64,000 nucleotides of DNA. Source: Culex pipiens pallens. Its lineage: Eukaryota > Arthropoda > Insecta > Diptera > Culicidae. Made by a program: the position numbers and the translations under genes. Location: NCBI RefSeq assembly GCF_016801865.2, contig NC_068938.1, positions 64,058,817 to 64,122,816 on the forward strand. The letters are read 5' to 3'. Shown piece by piece: positions 43,399 through 56,301 of the stretch (positions are counted from its first letter, which is position 1; each line of letters opens with the position of its first letter). The notes beneath the pieces were generated by a model. It was given only the letters and a program-made list of their open reading frames with translations. It made no database searches and had not been told where the DNA came from.

Positions 43399-45225
43399 CT
43401 TATTAATTGTCTTGCTTAGTGTCAATTTATGTGATAAAAATGATCAAACTTCATTGAAGCTATGTTGGTAAATATTTTTCATCAACCAAGTATACAACAT
43501 TTAAGGGAACATTTCAAATTATAAGCACTATGATTCATATATTTGTAAGTTCTTGTAAGGTTTCTGGTGATTTTACTAGGGTGGTCCATTGATTTTGAAA
43601 ATGGTACATTAGTATTAGTAAACTAATCTTTGCAATGAGAACATTTAATGAGCTAAAAATCATTCAAATTAAGAAAAATCAAAGTAGTGTGGTTGATCTA
43701 TTGCTTATACCAAGGCTAAAACAGAGTTAGAGTAATTGAATTCGGACCTATTTTCAATTCTTCCTCCCATAAAACTTAAATATTATCCAGCTAGTTCAGT
43801 GTAGTAAGTACTGATGTAGGGAACTGAAGGCTAGAGGAATGGTTGCGAATGATCATTTTTGATCTTGATTGAAAGGCAGGGGAATTTGTACCCAGTACCA
43901 GGTCTAATGACTTCGTATGCTGAACTCAAAGCATACGCAAATTGGCAAAGTTCATTGTCACGGTCACCAGTTGGTGGGTACCTCGTGTCGACATCTTAGA
44001 TACATCTAAAAAGTCCAGTGAAGTTCAAACCCCGAGGGTGTTTAAACGTCGAGCAATAGCTCGAAAAGGTGCTCAAAAGTCCATTGACTTAAGGCTCGGG
44101 GAACAGTGCGAATAGTGAATAGCAAAGCTTGATTTCTGGTCATACCGCAATTTCCGAACTAGACAAAAGATTTATGACTTGAACTTTTTTTTTTCAACTC
44201 CATCTCTCTTCTCGAAAATTTCCAACCGATCAAGTTCTGCAAGAATGTGTATGCAAGGGTGCGGTGAAGTGAACGCGAACCTCTGGGAATGGATGGCACA
44301 GCCCAAATGGAGTTGAAACCGCACACCTCGAATGGCGGCTGGATTTAATATTTGCAATCAATCTCCTCGTACGGCCATCGAGATGTGAGTGATAAATGGC
44401 TTTCTGGAAATTGCTGCGCTTTTTATGCCTCGCGTTTCTATGCCAGTCCCAAAATGACCGCGTTGATACTTTGACGGCAGGTTTGGTAAAGTTTCACAGA
44501 AGAGTTGGAACTTAAATGTAATTAGTTTATCATAGTATTTCTAATTAAACAAATATCTTAAGCTGAGCAACGTTAGCAAGCGTGTGCATAAAATTTTAAT
44601 TTAATCAAGATAAATCATGCTTAATTTTCCTGGAAAACCTCGTCAACCCAGGTGCTGGCAATGGGTCCGGAATCTTTTGCCTCTCCGGTGAAAAGGAAAC
44701 TCACGCACTTTTCCAAACAAAACTTTCAATTCTTCAGAGCTCAAATCGGCTCGAATTTTCCTCCCGAGGAGCTCATTTGCCATTTATTTAGGCATTTGAT
44801 GTTCCGCACTATTGGCTCAATTTTCCCTTCCAACGCAACGGCGGGCGCGCAAACTTTTAATCAACATTCAAAAATATTCCAGTTTGCTCCACATTTAGCA
44901 CTCATTGAGCTGGAATGAAAAATCTACTTTTCTTCCGTACGTAAAGCCAGAAGACGTTGAACGGTGCGATGGTCGTATACAATGTTCCCTGCTCCTTGAT
45001 GGGGGAGGCAGAAGGCAGCGGGGGGTGGTTGATGTGGCAATTCTGTGAGGAATGGAGGAGTGTTTGAAACGAGTGTTCGTTCTGTAATTTCATCAGCCTG
45101 GGAAACTTTTCGGTAAACACAGGGACAGTAGGGTGGTTCCTGAGGAAAGTTATCTTTGGGGTTTGTAGATTTCTGTTTTGGAATTATTGGCAAAAAAGGC
45201 TATTGCTCTGTTTTCTACTTAATTT
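43399..45225. other. No gene recognised; partly unique
   Basis: 43400-43850 is AT-rich. 43870-44140 is of even composition with no repeat structure seen. 44170-45190 holds GC-richer stretches and frames of 61-89 codons without known domains. Confidence 0.4.
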
Positions 45226-45487
45226 TAGGCTGGTACAAATATTTTAAAAAGTTTCTGTAATCCTCCCCCCCTTCAAAATTGGTTCAAAAAATAAGGGGGC
45301 AGAAAAAAAAAATCAATTTCAAATGCATTCCTCTGCGTTTATAATCAATTTTAGCATGTTTGAGTTTATCCAAAAAACTATTAAATTTTAGAAAATTTTT
45401 GATGTTCAGTAACGCACTGTTTTTCTTCGTGTAAATTTTTGTTTTCGTAATTTTTTTTTTAATTTTTGATTGCAAAACAACTGAACT
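45226..45487. repeat. Left half of a GCAAATATTT-family MITE
   Basis: TAGGCTGGTACAAATATTTT, CCCCCCTTCAAAATTGGTTC, GCATTCCTCTGCG and GCAAAACAACTGAACTAG follow the order of the copies at 6235 and 33154. The right half is missing; the simple repeat starts at the equivalent of the middle. Confidence 0.65.
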
Positions 45488-45492
45488 AGCAT

Positions 45493-46194
45493 AAAAAAAA
45501 CAAAAAACAAAAAACAAAAAACAAAAAACAAAAAACAAAAAACAAAAAACAAAAAACAAAAAACAAAAAAAAAAACAAAAAACAAAAAACAAAAAACAAA
45601 AAACAAAAAACAAAAAACAAAAAACAAAAAACAAAAAACAAAAAACAAAAAACAAAAAACAAAAAACAAAAAACAAAAAACAAAAAACAAAAAACAAAAA
45701 ACAAAAAACAAAAAACAAAAAACAAAAAACAAAAAACAAAAAACAAAAAACAAAAAACAAAAAACAAAAAACAAAAAACAAAAAACAAAAAACAAAAAAC
45801 AAAAAACAAAAAACAAAAAACAAAAAACAAAAAACAAAAAACAAAAAACAAAAAACAAAAAACAAAAAACAAAAAACAAAAAACAAAAAACAAAAAACAA
45901 AAAACAAAAAACAAAAAACAAAAAACAAAAAACAAAAAAACAAAAAAACAAAAAACAAAAAACAAAAAACAAAAAACAAAAAACAAAAAACAAAAAACAA
46001 AAAACAAAAAACAAAAAACAAAAAACAAAAAACAAAAAACAAAAAACAAAAAACAAAAAACAAAAAACAAAAAACAAAAAACAAAAAACAAAAAACAAAA
46101 AACAAAAAACAAAAAACAAAAAACAAAAAACAAAAAACAAAAAACAAAAAACAAAAAACAAAAAACAAAAAACAAAAAACAAAAAACAAAAAAA
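45493..46194. repeat. Simple repeat, about 700 bp of CAAAAA units
   Basis: About 115 hexamer units (CAAAAA), nearly without error. Exceptions: a longer A run near 45565-45574 and two units with an extra A near 45932-45948. Because six divides by three, the minus strand stays open in all frames and gives spurious frames of up to 304 codons made of Phe, Val, Cys and Leu. Confidence 0.97.
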
Positions 46195-46199
46195 ACATT

Positions 46200-47329
46200 C
46201 GCCCCTTGTCTTTTTGAATTATATTTACAGAAGTCAGCCATCTTACGTTAATAAAAGATATTTCACCACCCTAATCAGAAATTGTCAATTTTCATCTTGG
46301 TCCTTCATTCGAAAAAAGCACACTGTTTCGAGACCGGTTTGCAAGCTTACTGACTGACTGGCTGACTGACTGACTGACAGACTTGGGGTTTCCCTCCCTC
46401 CCCTTTCCCCCTTGCCGAGATGGCCTCGACGTCGAGGAAAAGCGTGAAGGAAAATTGAAAATGAATGCGTCACTAATGATGACGATTCCGGCGCACACGG
46501 CAAACGCGAAAATTACGCGCCACTTTCTCTTTACGGAAAATTTCACTCCTCCCGCCCCACCACCGAAAAGGCAGAGCGAACTGTTTGTAATTTTCGAGGA
46601 AATGTAGTGCCCGGGTGAAAGCGTTCTTCATTTCATCCGAGGGAGCAGCCACACGGTGGAAAATTGAAATCAGAGGTACCAGCCTAGCACGGGAAAAAGA
46701 TCGTCCTTTGCATGTGAATGAATTTAAAACGATGGCAAAATCATCATAAACATTTGCGTAGATTATTTTCTTGGAGGGGAAAGTGCGTGCCAGCGTGTGT
46801 GTGTGTTTTCCCGCTGACGAAAGGACTAATAGTTTGCAAAGATTCGTATGCGTAAGCTGGAAACTGCGGGAAAGGAGTTGGAATTGGTTTACATTTGCGC
46901 CGTAATGGTTGGAAAATTTACAGAGGTTGATTATTCCACACCACTTAGATTTCAAATTGAAATAAAAACAATTTTCTGCGTTGAATTTGCGTCATGATAA
47001 GATTGAATAAATTCCAGGGAGTAGTTTATTAATGCTTCGATTTGAGGTTTAAATGCGGTGTAGAAATACAAAAATTTCGCTTTTGATTTCAAAGAAAATA
47101 TCAAATTTGTTTACAAAAATAAAATACATAATAAAAATAAAAATGTTTAACGATAACCGGGGCCACATTGATAGGTGATATGTAATCATACAAAATAAAC
47201 TTTGTACCAGTCTAAACTTAGTTAAACAAACATTTAATTGTAAATATTTCAAATGAAACATTAGAAGAAACCATACTTATGGTCAATTTGACGTATTTAA
47301 ATCAATTTGGTTACTAACAATTGTAAGTT
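46200..47329. other. Unique island, no gene recognised
   Basis: 46280-46950 is GC-richer, with frames up to 160 codons (46473-46955, minus) and a GACTGACTGACTGAC-type short tandem near 46350-46380. Nothing recognised. Confidence 0.4.
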
Positions 47330-47730
47330 AAGGTAAAAAGTAACTTTTTCAGAACTTTTGTACATTAAATCGCGATAATTCGTGATGGTATAAGCAAACC
47401 CGTTATGTTTATATGTAGAACATTGTTACACTCTAAAAAATAACCCTGCAATGTTAGAAAATACACGAAATTTTAAAATGAAAATTTTTGTTCTAAATAA
47501 AAAAAATACCCTTCTAGGTACATTCGAAAAGTACAATAAATTTCATCAAATCGAGCGTTCAAATTTACATAAAAGTCCCTATGACACCACATGATCTCAT
47601 CACCGTTCCAGGCTGCAAATTATTGAAAAACACCTCTTTTTTCGCTTGCTTAAAAATTAAAGGGGTCGCCCCGCCCCTCCGTCACAAGATATCAAAAAAC
47701 GGACCTTGGATTCGTGATTACCCACTATTT
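47330..47730. repeat. Single-arm copy of the GGGTAATTCTC palindrome family
   Basis: Order of words (AAAGTAACTTTTTCA, CGCGATAA, TTGTTACACTCTAAAAAATA, GAAAAGTACA, GCTGCAAATTATTG, CCGCCCCTCCGTCAC) follows one arm of 11614-12968 with deletions. Confidence 0.75.
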
Positions 47731-49654
47731 TTTATGAACTTGCTATTTTGATAAAATTTCATAATAACAAAGCTTGCATGTTTTGTTCTGTTTTATGGTC
47801 GCATTCATCCCGCCGTCGAATTTACCTTTGCTAATCAGCCGATCTGAGCTTAACGAAGTAATAATTCGCGGAACTTGAATCTATAAAGGGGGCTTTCAAT
47901 GTGTGTGATGCTGTCGATGATTCTTAGTTGATGATTGTTGGCTCTAAAAAAAGGAAGGAACATGCGCTGGGTTTGATTCTGCGATGTGTACACCCGGAAA
48001 GTCAGCAAGAATGCTTTTTGAACAATCTTCGTAGGGTAGACTGGTTAATGCTGGACTAAATTATAGTCACTTGATTTTTATTTATTTTTTGTTATTTTTT
48101 ATATTACTAGTTGTCCTTTTAGAACTGAAAAAAAAAACAAAATAACATTGTTGAGTATTTTTATAAATGCCGACACTTTTTGTCCCGACTTTTTACCCTT
48201 ATCTTGCTAACGAGCAACTTTGCCAAGTTTATCCCATCTCCAATGTCGTCATAGAGAATCCCATTTTGGGTGAGCTTTATTTTATCGTTGCTGCTTTTGT
48301 TGCCGTTTTTTAAGATCAGTATTTTTTTGCCTCCTCTGTTGCATGCATACACGAAGAACTCAAATGATCGGTCGCGGACAGGGAAGCACCAGGCAGTGAA
48401 TGCTCTGTCAGCAAAAGACGCCACTTCTAGGCAAAAATCCCTCCCGGGAGGAAAAGAGAATCGAGAAGGTCACTGTATTCCGGTTTCGATGGCGGAAAAA
48501 GTGCAACAACCTTGTGGACCTTGAAATATTAGATAATTTCGGGGCTTTGCTAGGGAGGCACTGTGGGAAGGTGTTTCCCCACATTTTGATGTTAATTTAA
48601 ATAATTAAAAATAATCGATGAGCTTTAGCCTTACAATTTGTGTTTTCGGATACTTTTAAAAGTATGTTCTTAAATTTATGTTTCATGCCAATTTTGTCGA
48701 CAATTATCAACTCATCTTTCAAGTATCGGACTAACTATCCCATCGACTTCTCCGTGATCTCACTCCTGGTCGTGGCCGGCGCCGTGATTGATCAGTATAA
48801 TAGGGGAATTTGAGAGCTACGAAGTGGTGATGATTGGTTCTTACTTTTCATCTCCTGTCCATGGAGCATGGTTAATGCTATGTTACGTTAATTTTGTCGA
48901 CAGTTGTCAACCTGTTTCATTAGTTTTTTGATTCAATGTCACATTTTTTCTATGAAGTAAATATTAAATTAATTGATAAATTTTTGACACTGCCAATCTG
49001 GTATTGCACGAACCAACGTTATAAGGGTCAATCTTATGCAAAATTTGCTTCAATTTTTGGAAAAATATTTTCGAATTTACACGATTAAACCTAGATGTAG
49101 AAGTTTGTAAAAATTAAGTTACTAGTTAACTAGTTACTTGACACTAGTTAACTAGTTACTTAAAAAATCTTTTCGGTTCAATTATGATTTATCGTAATTG
49201 CAGCAAGCGCACCTCTGTTTATTTATATACAACGATTCCATGTAAACCAGCAGGATTAAGATCAATAATGCTTTGGTTTGGCTCGTATTTGGCATGGAAC
49301 CCATTTCAAGGCGATTATGGTGGTTCTATCCGAAAAGGGTGGTCAAAAAATGGTGCTTTTAACGACCACGTTTTTCAAAAAACTGAACCAATTTTAGGTC
49401 GCCACGTTTCAAAGAAAAGGTAATCAGTTGGGCTTTAAACGAAAAAAAAAAATACTAAGACTGTTTCATAACACAGCTGAATAAACTTGCGAATCAAATG
49501 AAAACTTTTTGTGGATTTGAAGGTTTTGAGACTCACAGCTGGAAATATGATTTTTCAAGGTTCGTTATGTAACGTATTAAAAAAAATTTTACGCGCCATT
49601 TTTTTAAAAAAGGAGTTTTTGCGAATACCGTTTAAACGCATTTTTTTTGGACTA
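47731..49654. other. No gene recognised
   Basis: 48160-48600 has open frames on both strands (48161-48424 minus with a basic, Lys-rich translation; 48270-48524 plus). I recognise neither. TTAACTAGTTAC-type short inverted words lie near 49119-49160. Confidence 0.35.
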
Positions 49655-49700
49655 CCCTATTTCGGGTAGGATTAATTATTTTGGCCAAGGAACTCCCATG
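49655..49700. repeat. Small fragment of the 28206-28555 MITE family
   Basis: AATTATTTTGGCCAAGGAAC matches the trailing part of the copies at 28530 and 42980. Confidence 0.5.
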
Positions 49701-51113
49701 CTGAAAGGCTTGTTTGACGTGGAATCTCTGCATGAAGAACTCGACAGATTTGTAGAAATTTGTTATCTAAATTGTTAAAATTACCCTGCATAGTTAAAGA
49801 AAACATGTAATTTTTAATGATGTTTTTTCATATTTTTTTACATTTTTATGTTATTATATTTATTCTTCTTATTTTTTTTATATTCTACGTCTAAATCAAT
49901 TAAAATATTACATGAACTTATAAATATAATCAACTTGTCTTGAAGTTATGTTTGTGTAAAAGAAGGTAACCTTTGTATCATAGATTTTTTTTTCAAGTGA
50001 AACAAAATTGCGCGGAATAGGGGCAAGCGTGGTTGCCTTTCACCCAGTCGGCCTGGGTTCGATCCCAGAAGGTCCCGGTGGCAAATTTTGAGACGAAATA
50101 AGAGGTGCTTTTTTTCTGGTGTCATCTAGGATCCTTGGAAACGAACTTGATTTTCAATAAATGTGTATCGAAGATTTTTTTAACTTTCATTTTTTTAAGG
50201 GTTAAAATGCATGAAAATAAACAGTTTAATGCATGTTTCTTTTGTGAAATTGTCTCAGGAACACGAATATGATAAAATATCACCAGAAAATGGGGTCTAA
50301 GGGGTTCCCCGAGCAAATATTTACAACCAAAATATTCACTAAAAGTAAAAGTGTCTATTTAATATGTTAAACTGCCTTACCCGAAGCGTTCTCAGTCTCA
50401 GGTGGTACTCCTAGATGCCCCCTACAAGCTGTAGGTTGAACCGAGTTGATATCTGGATGGAACACTTTTTTATTTGAGTTTGAAAATTATGCATTTTTTT
50501 ACTAAAAAGCCAATAACTCCCTTTAGATTTAACCAATTGGGATGTTCTACTCTGCATTTTATTGCATTTTTCAAGCCCTTTCAGATGCATTTTGAATTTT
50601 GAAATTTAATTGAATTTAATTGAAGCCTTTTTAAGATATTTACCGTATTTGAACCTTTAAACATTGTGTTCCAATTTGCCCCACTGCTCATATTTTGGCC
50701 AGATACTAGTTTAAACAACTCTTGAAAATTTCAGGCAGATTGGTGAGGTCCAAACGACGTCCCATACAAAGTGGTATGCCCTGTTCGTGGACTCGCTCTT
50801 TAATGCATCCCAATATATTTTTACATTTTTAGTTTTAAAATGTGTTTTCGATACATTTTTGTTATTTGTTTTTATTTTGACAATATTGTATTCTTCGGAC
50901 AATTTTACATAAAAATCAAAGAAAACCTCAGACTAAAGTAAACCATTGATGAGAAACATCGATTTTACTGCAAAAATGTTTGATTTTGCGAAATAAAGCT
51001 TGTCGAGAGCCGGGGTTTGGTTGTATACAATCAATAAAACTAAGAATATTCAAATAGAGCAAATTTTTTATGTTGTTATTAAATCACTTCGTTCTTAATT
51101 TTGAGTATAATTT
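49701..51113. other. No gene recognised; one tRNA-like fragment inside
   Basis: AT-rich throughout. At 50020-50085, GGGGCAAGCGTGG and GGCCTGGGTTCGATCCC form a degenerate tRNA-like end with a good B box, likely the head of an old SINE. No target duplication found. Confidence 0.4.
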
Positions 51114-51293
51114 CTAAACAAATTTCAATAAAGCATTTCCCACATTAATTTTTATTTTATGTTCAAGTTTCACTCCCAATGTGCACTGCAAAAGCTCACC
51201 ATACACACCTTCATTAGAACGATCACTGTTGGTGCCATCAATCGTGCCGTTGAGAATAGCTTGAAGTTCTTGACGTGCAACAGCAAAAAAAAT
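51114..51293 (-). CDS. Candidate terminal coding exon, unproven
   Basis: The minus strand is open for 59 codons between stops and ends in TAG at 51114-51116. It contains RQELQAILNGTIDGTNSD, SNEGVYGELLQC and GVKLEHKIKINVGN, which read more like protein than neighbouring frames. It lacks an ATG. A T-run followed by a CAAG (in the ATAGATTTTTTTTGCTG stretch read on the minus strand) could act as a splice acceptor. The plus strand is open over much of the same interval (CALQKLTIHTFIRTITVG), which weakens the case. I do not recognise the family. It could be the last exon of a host gene, a repeat fossil, or chance. Confidence 0.25.
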   Translation of the reverse strand: MFFAVARQELQAILNGTIDGTNSDRSNEGVYGELLQCTLGVKLEHKIKINVGNALLKFV

Positions 51294-52984
51294 CTATCCC
51301 ATCCTAATCCGGACGAACTTTGCTAGTGTATGGTGCGGAGATATCTTCGTATGCACAGAAAAGCAACTTAAACTCTTACGTTAGAAGTTTTTTTTTACTT
51401 CTTCATGCAAACACATGCAGAAATATATAAAAAAAAAAAAAACATTCGCACGAACTGGCAAGAATCAGTAGAGAAACGATAGAAAGATAGATAGAGATAG
51501 AGAATAGTGAAGCAAAAAAAAAAAAACAACATTAGAAACTAGGAAAGAATTAATGATGTTTTTTTTTGGCATTCTTGAAATGGCTAATGCAAAACAGCAG
51601 CGAAGCAAAAAAGTGTTGTGCTCTAAGGGAAGAGAACCTGTGTAGGTTTGTGCAGCAGCAGCAGCAGCAGGAGGATGTCGTAAACATGAGACGGAATAGA
51701 ACGTTGAGAACTTGGGAGGAATAGAACCGTCAATGTTACCGGCTTTTAGCTGTTTCGCTAATGGTTGGCGTTATTCTTTTTTTTTGCTTCACTTTGCTAT
51801 GTGTAATTACGGATTGCGAAATTAGTCATTATTCAAATTTGACGTGCAATCTCACCTGTCTTTGAGTGTTTTGCATAGGTTTTGGGAATTTATAAATGGG
51901 AAGAGTATTGTGAGATGTGGCGTTTTGTTGAGTGATGAGTTGCAATAACTTGGAAGGATTTGAATCTGTTACTTTATATTTTGGAATTTTTGTAATTTGA
52001 TCAATTCTACATAGTTTATATTTTGAAATAAACACAATTCTTAACATAAGTTGTTATAATATTTGGGCATGATTTTTGCAACCGATTCTAACTAAATTCC
52101 CACGACCTTATCTAAACATCCAACCCAAAAAACCAAATCCGGTGCGTTATTGCATTTCAAAACAGGATTGTTCTTAAGGGACAACTTTTTGTGCCCCACC
52201 GCAAAACCTTTCTCGGTGTCCTTGATTAGATTCATTCAAATTCCGTCCCAACCAATTCCCCCTGGAGCAAGCAAATTAATCGTCGCGCAACATAAAAGAG
52301 TGCGTAAATACATTTGCAAGGATGGTTTTTTCTTCTTGTTCCTAGCTATATCCTTGAAAAGGTCCCGCGAAAAGACGATTATGACGCTTCCTTTAAATAA
52401 TAGCGCAGTCCTCCTCAATGGTGCAAAACAGGATCCGCTAGAGAAGCAACAAAAAAAAAAAAAGTGGGAAATGAACCCCTCCTCAAAGCAAAGTGGTGTC
52501 CCGTTTATATTCTATGCATTTTGCGTACCTTTCTAGAATTTCTCTTGTCTCTTGGCTATTGAATGTTTTTTTGTTTGTGATATTTTTAAATCACTTAAGC
52601 GGAACAATGATCCTGCAGAATAAACTTAGTGTTGAGCAGTTATACTGTTTGAAGTTCATTTAAGATTCGTAAACTCATTACCTGTTTAAAAGAGAGTTTA
52701 TTAGAAGCAAGAGGAAACTAAAACAAAAAACGCAAAACACATTTTTAATAATTAAACTACTTCCGCAAATTTTCTGTAACTTGGCCTAACAGAACTTTTC
52801 TGTCATCTAAAACAATCCCCATCATTATCTTGAAATGCATTTTTTAAATTATAAAAGTTGTTTTTACTATTGAGCAATTCTCCATCTATTTTTATTGTTT
52901 TTTTTGGCTCAAACTTGTGGGTTCCTTCCCTATGACCAAAGAAGCCATTTTGTGTCATTGGTTAACCCATACAACCCATGGTAC
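51294..52984. other. Unique-looking DNA, no gene recognised
   Basis: Short tandems: GATA words near 51480-51505 and GCA near 51654-51672. 52140-52540 is of even composition with a 128-codon frame (plus) lacking any known domain. The stretch 51300-51800 resembles an untranslated region in composition, but nothing proves transcription. Confidence 0.35.
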
Positions 52985-53350
52985 GTAAATAGTCGAAAAT
53001 CTGTAACTTTTGAATTAATTTCCTGATCAATTTGGAGCATTCAGCAAAGTTGTAGGTGTTGATGAAGACGTATAATTGAATCACGGATTTTATTTTGTCT
53101 GTTTTTTTTATTGTTTATGACCCTTAAATTACGTTAATGGTTAATGTGATTCAAAAATTCGAGATGGCGAATGTACCATCACTAAAGTAGCTGAAATGGG
53201 TTTTAAGAAAAAAAATCAATGTTAATATTTAGTTAACTAAGTGTACAAGCTTTTTAGCAAAATACATATAAATTTTAGGTAAAATTGCTAAAAAGTCGGA
53301 ATTTTGCCTGAAATTTGTAAAAACTAGTTTTGTTTATAAAATTATCGATT
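52985..53350. repeat. Repeat fragments of two families
   Basis: 52985-53125 resembles half of the 7455-9055 family (GTAACTTTTGAATTAATTTCC, AGCAAAGTTGTAGGTG; first given in part as AACTTTTGAATTAATTTC). 53165-53350 resembles the 317-bp duplicated unit at 41460-41660 (AATGTACCATCACTAA, ACATATAAATTTTAGG, AATTATCGATTTA). Confidence 0.6.
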
Positions 53351-54052
53351 TAGGTTGCATTTTATACTGAACTTGAAGCACGAATCACAAGTTTTCACAT
53401 TTTACATGAAATTTGTTCAACTGAAATTGCCTATAAATTTGGAGATTTTTTTTTTAAATTTTGTTTCAAAAACACATGTTATTTATTATTTACAAACTTA
53501 CTTTTTTAACCTTCTCCTAGCGAAAAATTGTCCAAAGAATCCGAAAATGCATTCCGTTTTCCGATTAAAAATCATGTTCATTGTGAAAATCATGACATTT
53601 TGAGAAGTTTAAAATAATTACTTTCATCAACATTTTCTTAACTATAGTTAACTAACTTTTCAAACATGTCAAAATGTTATGAAAAGTTCTTCTTGAGGTA
53701 TTTTGAACACTTCTCTACCACGGTCAGTATGTTTCCAAACCATTCCTTACGTATTTTAATTGTACTCTTCATTATCTTCATTGTTTATTCATTATCACTC
53801 TTATTCGTTTATTCAAAGTCTCAAACAAACCTTCGCATAATCGAGTCTGGACGGTATCAAGAAAAAAAAAGCACAAGGAAAAAAATTGCCTTTTTCACAA
53901 AAACTAAATTTCCAAAAATCCGTAGTTTTTGATTTTCGAAATATTATGATATGTTTTTGGGAACAAAAACCCGTTACTTTTGAATAAAATTGCCGCCGAG
54001 TCATGATTTTTTGTAAAAACTGCGATTTTGGAAAAAAAAAATTTAACTCTAT
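53351..54052. other. AT-rich DNA, nothing recognised
   Basis: Frames of 60-100 codons rich in Phe, Lys and Ile only. The piece CATAATCGAGTCTGGACGG near 53833 matches the repeat at 35210. Confidence 0.3.
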
Positions 54053-54972
54053 TTTGCCTTCCTCACCTGCTCTAAAAATGAACTTTTTATTAAAAGCTCG
54101 AAGACCCACCTTCATGTATACATATCGACTCAGAATCGAAAACTGAACAAATGTCTGTGTGTGTGTATGTGTGTGTATGTATGTATGTGACCAAAATTCT
54201 CACTGAGTTTTCTCAGCACTGGCTGAACCGATTTTGACCAAACCAGTTGCAATCGACTTGGTATAGGGTCTCATACATCGCTATTGAATTATTTGAAGTT
54301 TCGATAACTAGTTCAAAAGTTATGTATAAAAATGTGTTTTCATTTATATCCGGATCTCATTTATATGCATGTAAACGATGTCCGGATCCATCACCCGACC
54401 CATCGTTGATTAGGTAATTGAGAGACCTTTCCAACGAGTCCACAACATTGATAATCTGGCAACCCTGTCTCGATTTATGACCACTTAAGTGATAATTATG
54501 TACTTTTTTGAGGCCGGATCTCACTTAAATGTATTAAAACTATATCCAGATCCATCATCAAACCCATCGTTAGTTAGGTTATCGCAAGACCTTTTTAACG
54601 ACAAAACATCAAAGATCTGGCAACCCTGTCTCGAGTTATGACCACTTAAGTGATATTTATGTACTTTTTTGAAGCCGGATCTCAATTAAATGTATGCAAA
54701 CGATGTCCGGATCCATCACCCGACCCATCGTTGGTTAGGTAATTGAGTGACCTTTCCAACGAGTCTACAACACTAAAAATCTGGCAACCCTGTCTCGAGT
54801 TATGACCACTAAAGTGATATTTGTGTACTTTTTTTTGGCGGATTTTAAGAAAAACTAATAATAATAATAATAATAATATTAAAAATAAAAACTACAAAAA
54901 AATTGTGTCCAAACCCAAATGGTACAGAGTGAGGAAGGCACCAACCACTTAGGTGGATTAGGTTAGTTTTTT
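54053..54972 (-). repeat. Repeat with about three 165-bp tandem units, copy 2
   Basis: Reverse orientation of 37829-38658. Ends TTTTGCCTTCCTCACC and GTGAGGAAGGCACCAACC are inverted to each other and give the true limits. Contents in order: GAAGACCCACCTTCATG, a GTGTGTATGT tract, three units holding CAACCCTGTCTCGA, CCCGACCCATCGTTG and TGTCCGGATCCATCA, then an AAT tract at about 54854-54880. Confidence 0.8.
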
Positions 54973-56268
54973 AATGTAATACTGAATTTGCAACCGAAAA
55001 AAACTTTACAGATTTTTTGATAAAGTGTCCCTTTTTCAAGATTATGCTACTGGAAGTTTGATTTCAGCAAAATATTTGCAATTTTCTGATTTTTTTAGTA
55101 TCAGAAAATTTGCTATAAATTTGTCTAAGGGAATTTGAAGATTGGATCTCTGGTTGCTGAGATACAGTGGCGTAAACTTTTCAGACCTGATAGGCCTTAT
55201 ATGACTCAAAAAAGGAATTTGCAAAATTTTTGAAATTTTATGATTTGTTTAAAAAACATATTTTGATTTTTTTTAATCAAGACTAACATTCAAATGGGCG
55301 TAATATTCAATATTTTGCCCTTGATTGATTGTAAAATTGTATTCTACATTGTAAAAATGATGGTGATATTTATCAGGGAATGGTTACATATTTTGTGTAA
55401 AAAATATGTAGTATTACATCAGGAATTGGTTAATATTCATCATTTTCTGAGGAATTTTCATTCATTTTTACACATTTTTAAGTAAAAATACTCAAACAAG
55501 TGGTAATATTCAACCTACCAAAATTTCAACCTTCCAAAATTAAACTTTTTTTTTCCTGTGCATTTTTTACATTTTTGAAAGAACTTCTTAAATGGACAAC
55601 GCAAATATTCGCATTCTGGCCAGAAAAGAATACGAAAACATGAAGAATTAAATAGTCATTTTACGAGCTCTCTTTATGTTTTACGAGGCCGAACTAGGTT
55701 GCAGCATTTATTTTTGTGACCAGAAAGGAAAGTAAAATGGCTCTGTGAAACACCGCGAACTGCGTTTGCCATAAAACGGAAATAAAGTGGCACTTTGTGT
55801 GCCACATTTGAAGTAGTTAGGCTTTCGGACTTGAAATATTTGTTTGATGCGTATTGAGCCTAAATTAGGATTAGTGTTGTATTTCTGAAATTGACCCAAT
55901 ATTAGGATAAATTAAATTTTTTGTTTATGAATTTTGTTGTGGCCAGAAATTAACTTCAAACGAACAATTGCTTCCGCAGTCATACGCGTAACGGAATCGG
56001 TTACAGGCTTTTGCTGCAACGCATGATGAATTTTACAATTATCACACCAGCAAACAGTCAACCGCGACCATATCCATAAACATTAAACGGATTTTGAAGG
56101 GCCGCCGAGATTTCCATCGAAGCGCGCCTCCGCACAAAATTTAAACAGCCATGACAATTATCTGTGAACTGAATGTTTTTTTTTCTATCCTTTTTTGCAG
56201 GACCGGCAATCGCTCGTTTTGTGTCAATCGGTTCCGTTTCATTTGGTTTAAATTTAACCCTCGCCGTT
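54973..56268. other. Mixed AT-rich and unique DNA, no gene recognised
   Basis: 55260-55330 shares CAAGACTAACATTCAAATGGG with the centre of the 7455-9055 palindrome (in part: AAGACTAACATTCAAATG). 55960-56268 is unique and directly adjoins the LINE insertion point; it continues on the far side at 60601. Confidence 0.4.
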
Positions 56269-56277
56269 TTATCGCTG

Positions 56278-56301
56278 TTTTTTTTTTTTTTTTTTTTTTT
56301 T
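56278..56301 (-). other. Poly(A) tail of the LINE (T run on plus strand)
   Basis: A run of 24 T stands between the target duplication and the 3' end of the element, whose polyadenylation signal lies about 14 bases further in. It fixes the 3' boundary. Confidence 0.9.

Noticed and set aside
45284..46198. Open frames of 251-304 codons on the minus strand (Phe/Val/Cys/Leu repeats)
   Set aside because: They are only the translation of the CAAAAA array in all three frames.
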